Below are positions 62,301-64,000 of a DNA stretch of 64,000 nucleotides, in pieces (position 1 is the stretch's first letter; each line of letters opens with the position of its first letter). The stretch comes from Hondaea fermentalgiana. Its lineage: Eukaryota > Sar > Bigyra > Thraustochytrida > Thraustochytriidae. The stretch covers positions 382,277 to 446,276 of the forward strand of contig NPFB01000001.1 of assembly GCA_014084085.1 (NCBI GenBank), given 5' to 3'. The notes beneath the pieces were generated by a model. That model had not been told where the DNA came from and ran no database searches. It worked only from the letters and a program-made list of their open reading frames with translations. The position numbers and the translations under genes were made by a program.

Positions 62301-63337
62301 TGGTGAAAGGCCCGCACCCAGGCTGCGAACTCGACCACGCTAGGAACAGCGAGTACGCAGTCGATGGCGCCTTCCTCGGCGAGGATTTCCATGATAAAGT
62401 GCCGGGGCGGTGATGGCCGGCTGCCTTTGTACGGCTGAATTTTGAAGATGCTGGCAAGATTGATACGATGGGTAGCGGACGTGTTTGACAAGCCTGCAAA
62501 GTCGGCTGCGACTGCGCGCTCGCTGCATGGACCGAAGGCAAACAGACTGTTATTGTTCTCGAGTTTGCAAAAGAAGCGTTCAAAGCGACCAGTAGTTGCA
62601 ACACCACTAACCTTTGTGCCTCCTCGTTTGTCACCAAAGGTGCCCCTTCTTACATGAGGGCCATCGTCATTGTTTTCGTCATCGTCAATATCATCGTTCT
62701 CTTCGACGCTGTCCTGGTTTTGATATTCGTCGTCGTCACTGTGGTAGCGACGTGTGACCTCGAGGACGCGAAGAAAACCCGAAAGGGTAGCTGTATCTGT
62801 GCCGTTGGTGGGAGCATTTTTCGTGGGTTTCTGCTTTGATTGGCCTTGTTCGGCGTCGGGGCTGACGAGACCCGTTTCGGCGCTCTGAGTACCGGTGGTT
62901 CCCTTTGGGGCAAAGTAGGAACTCGCTGCAAAGCTCATGATGGGCTCTCGCGATCGAGCAAATTTAGCGTGGTTTTTGCGTCGGAGCTCCTGTAGCAGCG
63001 GGGGTGCCTGTGGCTGAACGGGCCGTAGAGTACTACGCATTTTGATGGTGACCTTGTACTCGCCCTGATTGAAGAGCGGGTTCTTGTTGCGGCGTTTCAT
63101 AACATGGGCAACTTCGAGGGTCCCTTCTTGCGCCACGGGGACGAGGGTCTGGTCGTGGAAAAAGACGAAGCCGCGCGTCACCTTGTCGCCGAGGAAGTCA
63201 TCGATATGTTTGCGAAGGTCTGCTACCGTCCGTACGGCCTCAAACTCTTGTTTTTCAAGCGCGACAACGCCCAGGTTTCTGCGCGGGAGCACGTTGAGCT
63301 CCTGCGAGCCGGAGAGCTCCACGAAGATCTTGGGCAT
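59303..63337 (-). CDS. Scaffold protein: Ubl-like, PH, PDZ and armadillo repeats
   Basis: Predicted 1344 aa from ATG 63335-63337; the frame continues upstream into Ser/Arg low-complexity translation without a convincing ATG. About 1-100 (MPKIFVELSGSQELNVLPRR onward) looks like a small beta-grasp/ubiquitin-like domain (weak). About 185-346 is a PH domain with an Asp/Glu-rich insertion (about 200-228): LSGFLRVLEV, FERFFCKLEN, closing VEFAAWVRAFHQ. About 412-495 is PDZ-like: TGFTIVD, GEVIMP, GDILVAIGDIPVFG, VKRIL. A Ser/Pro-rich linker follows with PPPVPPPLTPPPVP. About 883-1310 are nine or ten armadillo repeats, with ENAAGVLWNLS, KEEAAGALWTLA, QENAAGALMHIS, RENACGALNNLA, AAALGNLT signatures. 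Likely a membrane-associated adaptor. No catalytic domain. Partners unknown. Confidence 0.8.
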   Translation of the reverse strand: MPKIFVELSGSQELNVLPRRNLGVVALEKQEFEAVRTVADLRKHIDDFLGDKVTRGFVFFHDQTLVPVAQEGTLEVAHVMKRRNKNPLFNQGEYKVTIKMRSTLRPVQPQAPPLLQELRRKNHAKFARSREPIMSFAASSYFAPKGTTGTQSAETGLVSPDAEQGQSKQKPTKNAPTNGTDTATLSGFLRVLEVTRRYHSDDDEYQNQDSVEENDDIDDDENNDDGPHVRRGTFGDKRGGTKVSGVATTGRFERFFCKLENNNSLFAFGPCSERAVAADFAGLSNTSATHRINLASIFKIQPYKGSRPSPPRHFIMEILAEEGAIDCVLAVPSVVEFAAWVRAFHQASPHLRGLQYNINHEMFTWSISALHEDAFGGAVKSASKTRNGGGDDDRDIDNDDLDGLKKQMSQTRRIRVFKIVSIHNNDTGFTIVDCADGAMVGEVIMPALLADPNGVATGDILVAIGDIPVFGKPADEVKRILAKAVRPVCVTTGTPNDPRVEIEADARGRTTSLASSSSEQSESSESSVPSRPTLKALAWRRRLGPFLYDRSNEKTPEVRPLSSATQLSVQDESCSTTSITDAEESVTRGSGAQSRHTRSLESGTFADVGLDGGAPPGLGAPGFPQMRKYTPSGREIPLAPPRTAVDKKPSRLFASLKGRRPPPPTTLSLEESDQSNASRAASRQLSRFKGLQSRLFSAIQTSYALEERIDEAIENLVREAENEARCTGIADEASVGTIKTRKARGLGRVTSPPPVPPPLTPPPVPPLEGATQTSRGPSLVLHNAVSSRLQSTRYPENRVARLQRMLSPNEFSDRASVDFSSNTFGSEVVETVESSYGRAPIAAQPGEQPPKPCGLGLYARAVSHLLWARNALALRLDPTQEKLHRLVNLARSNDAEDREDALEAILDMATSSKNVKTLVQDGIIDVLVDSLRSKESVAIRENAAGVLWNLSDDPDAAEAIVSSGAIPYLLRLLRHPADDRLSSDVAKEEAAGALWTLADLPSGRAEILLHRGVKPIVYNLSEEGDATDFTQENLMGVIWHLSFEPEAVVEIMKRRKRIVIVAEMARLITHGTSVAQENAAGALMHISYAPQYRPLIKSCAEAIPALVQLLAFGSILSRENACGALNNLALGDEATQQLIADEGAIPPLVRLLQPHFSPAVRVRVALCLRNLAQNRDVKDEIIEAGATDALIRALKERDALVQIHSTEALWALAHESDANKVAIGNSEALPRLVRLLRNSNETARARAAGALGSLTEVSENLPRIGHSGALEPLIEMLREGDPTSRREAAAALGNLTMGPHDVQRKVVNSLKRDLPDDGEDATDDLEAVRSFLVEIEVRALPNAM

Positions 63338-63782
63338 CGCGTCACAGCCCAGCCCAGCGCAGCCCAGCGCAGCACGACCCCACACAACTTCGCGCGCCTG
63401 CGTGCAGCGACCAGCGGTGTGGCGCCCTCCCCCGGCCGCCCCCCCGCTCTCGCGCCCTCGCGCCCTCGCGAGGCCCAGTTCGTCCCCTGCGCGCGAGCTC
63501 GCCAGCCTAGCTAGCCTCTTTGCCTTTGCTCTGCTCGCCTCGCCCGTCCGAAGAGTGTGCGCACGTGCCGCTCGGCGCGGCGCGATCGAGTCGCCTCCTT
63601 TCGGAGACGGGCAAGCGCACGGGGGACGCCGCCGCAGCGCCCCGCTCGCTGCCGTCGCAGCCCTGCCGCGCGGGCCCCGCCTCTGCCTGCCTGCCTTCTT
63701 CGCCGAGCGGGACGCAGCGTGCGTGCGCGTGCGCGCGCGAGCGAGTGAGATTGGGATAACTAAATAAACAGCCAGCGAGAGG

Positions 63783-63833
<51 letters not shown>

Positions 63834-64000
63834 AGCAAAAAGAAAAGAAAAAAAAGAAAAAGAAAAAGAAAAAGAAACGGAGGGCGCACGCACGGCGAAA
63901 ATTGTTTCCCCGTCTCAGGGCTTGGCGCTCCTCTCGGAGCTCCCCCGCCGCCTGCCAGTTTTCCCGACCGCAAAGGGAGCTATAATCCCCGTTCTCCCGG
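63338..64000. promoter_or_regulatory. 5' region of the armadillo scaffold gene
   Basis: 663 bp at the window edge: cagcc/cagcg pentamer-like repeats at about 63347-63375, GC-rich leader, (gaaa)n microsatellite at 63784-63834 followed by A-rich gaaaaag repeats to about 63878. Long frames in this stretch are compositional. Confidence 0.5.
63784..63878. repeat. gaaa tetranucleotide run followed by A-rich repeats
   Basis: About twelve gaaa units then irregular aaaag repeats, a purine-only strand likely to slip during replication or sequencing. Confidence 0.9.

Overview
This is nuclear DNA from a GC-rich, gene-dense, almost intron-free protist. I infer a thraustochytrid-like labyrinthulomycete (stramenopile). 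Nearly every gene is one open frame of 1-5 kb. The repertoire is clearly eukaryotic: cullin-3, alternative oxidase, a Golgi nucleotide-sugar transporter, GT15-type mannosyltransferase, a second AP endonuclease, and basal-body and flagellar proteins. The genus is not provable by eye. Five runs of exactly 100 N (1119, 20635, 33530, 45144, 56837) are scaffold placeholders next to low-complexity GC-rich or microsatellite DNA. Several open frames begin with non-ATG codons; I used the first sensible ATG, and in one gene (CEP295-like) I propose a 50-nt intron to reach an ATG.

Layout, left to right. 0-1.1 kb: small two-helix membrane protein (-). 1.9-6.4 kb: CEP135/Bld10-like centriole protein (-). 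7.4-9.1 kb: PH + split RGS protein (+). 9.4-13.0 kb: long coiled-coil protein with 35-residue tandem repeats (-). 13.8-15.2 kb: secretory CS-domain protein (+). 15.3-17.6 kb: cullin-3 (-). 18.8-20.2 kb: GDP-mannose transporter-like protein (-). 20.49-20.88 kb: MITE-like element. 21.2-26.0 kb: CEP295/Ana1-like protein with a C-terminal ALMS motif (-). 26.0-34.4 kb: an 8.3-kb stretch without convincing genes, rich in simple repeats. 34.4-36.6 kb: Gln-rich protein with two BRO/antirepressor-like segments (+). 37.2-40.6 kb: CCDC78-like protein with a degenerate kinesin motor (+). 40.9-44.4 kb: SPEF2/CPC1-like central-pair protein (-). 45.4-48.2 kb: fusion of a GT15-like mannosyltransferase and a fucosyltransferase-like domain (+). 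48.8-51.1 kb: second fucosyltransferase-like type II membrane protein (-). 51.4-52.7 kb: PTAR1 (+). 53.0-55.1 kb: APEX2-like nuclease (-). 55.8-56.8 kb: alternative oxidase (-). 59.3-63.3 kb: Ubl-like/PH/PDZ/armadillo scaffold (-).

Two themes recur. First, centriole and axoneme: CEP135, CEP295, CCDC78 and SPEF2 homologues lie within about 43 kb, as expected for an organism with flagellated zoospores but unusually close together; the unassigned coiled-coil gene at 9.4-13.0 kb may belong with them. Second, secretory glycosylation: a GDP-mannose carrier, a two-domain mannosyl/fucosyl-type transferase and a single-domain fucosyl-type transferase. The most novel-looking items are the GT15-fucosyltransferase fusion, the duplicated BRO-like domain protein and the MITE-like element.
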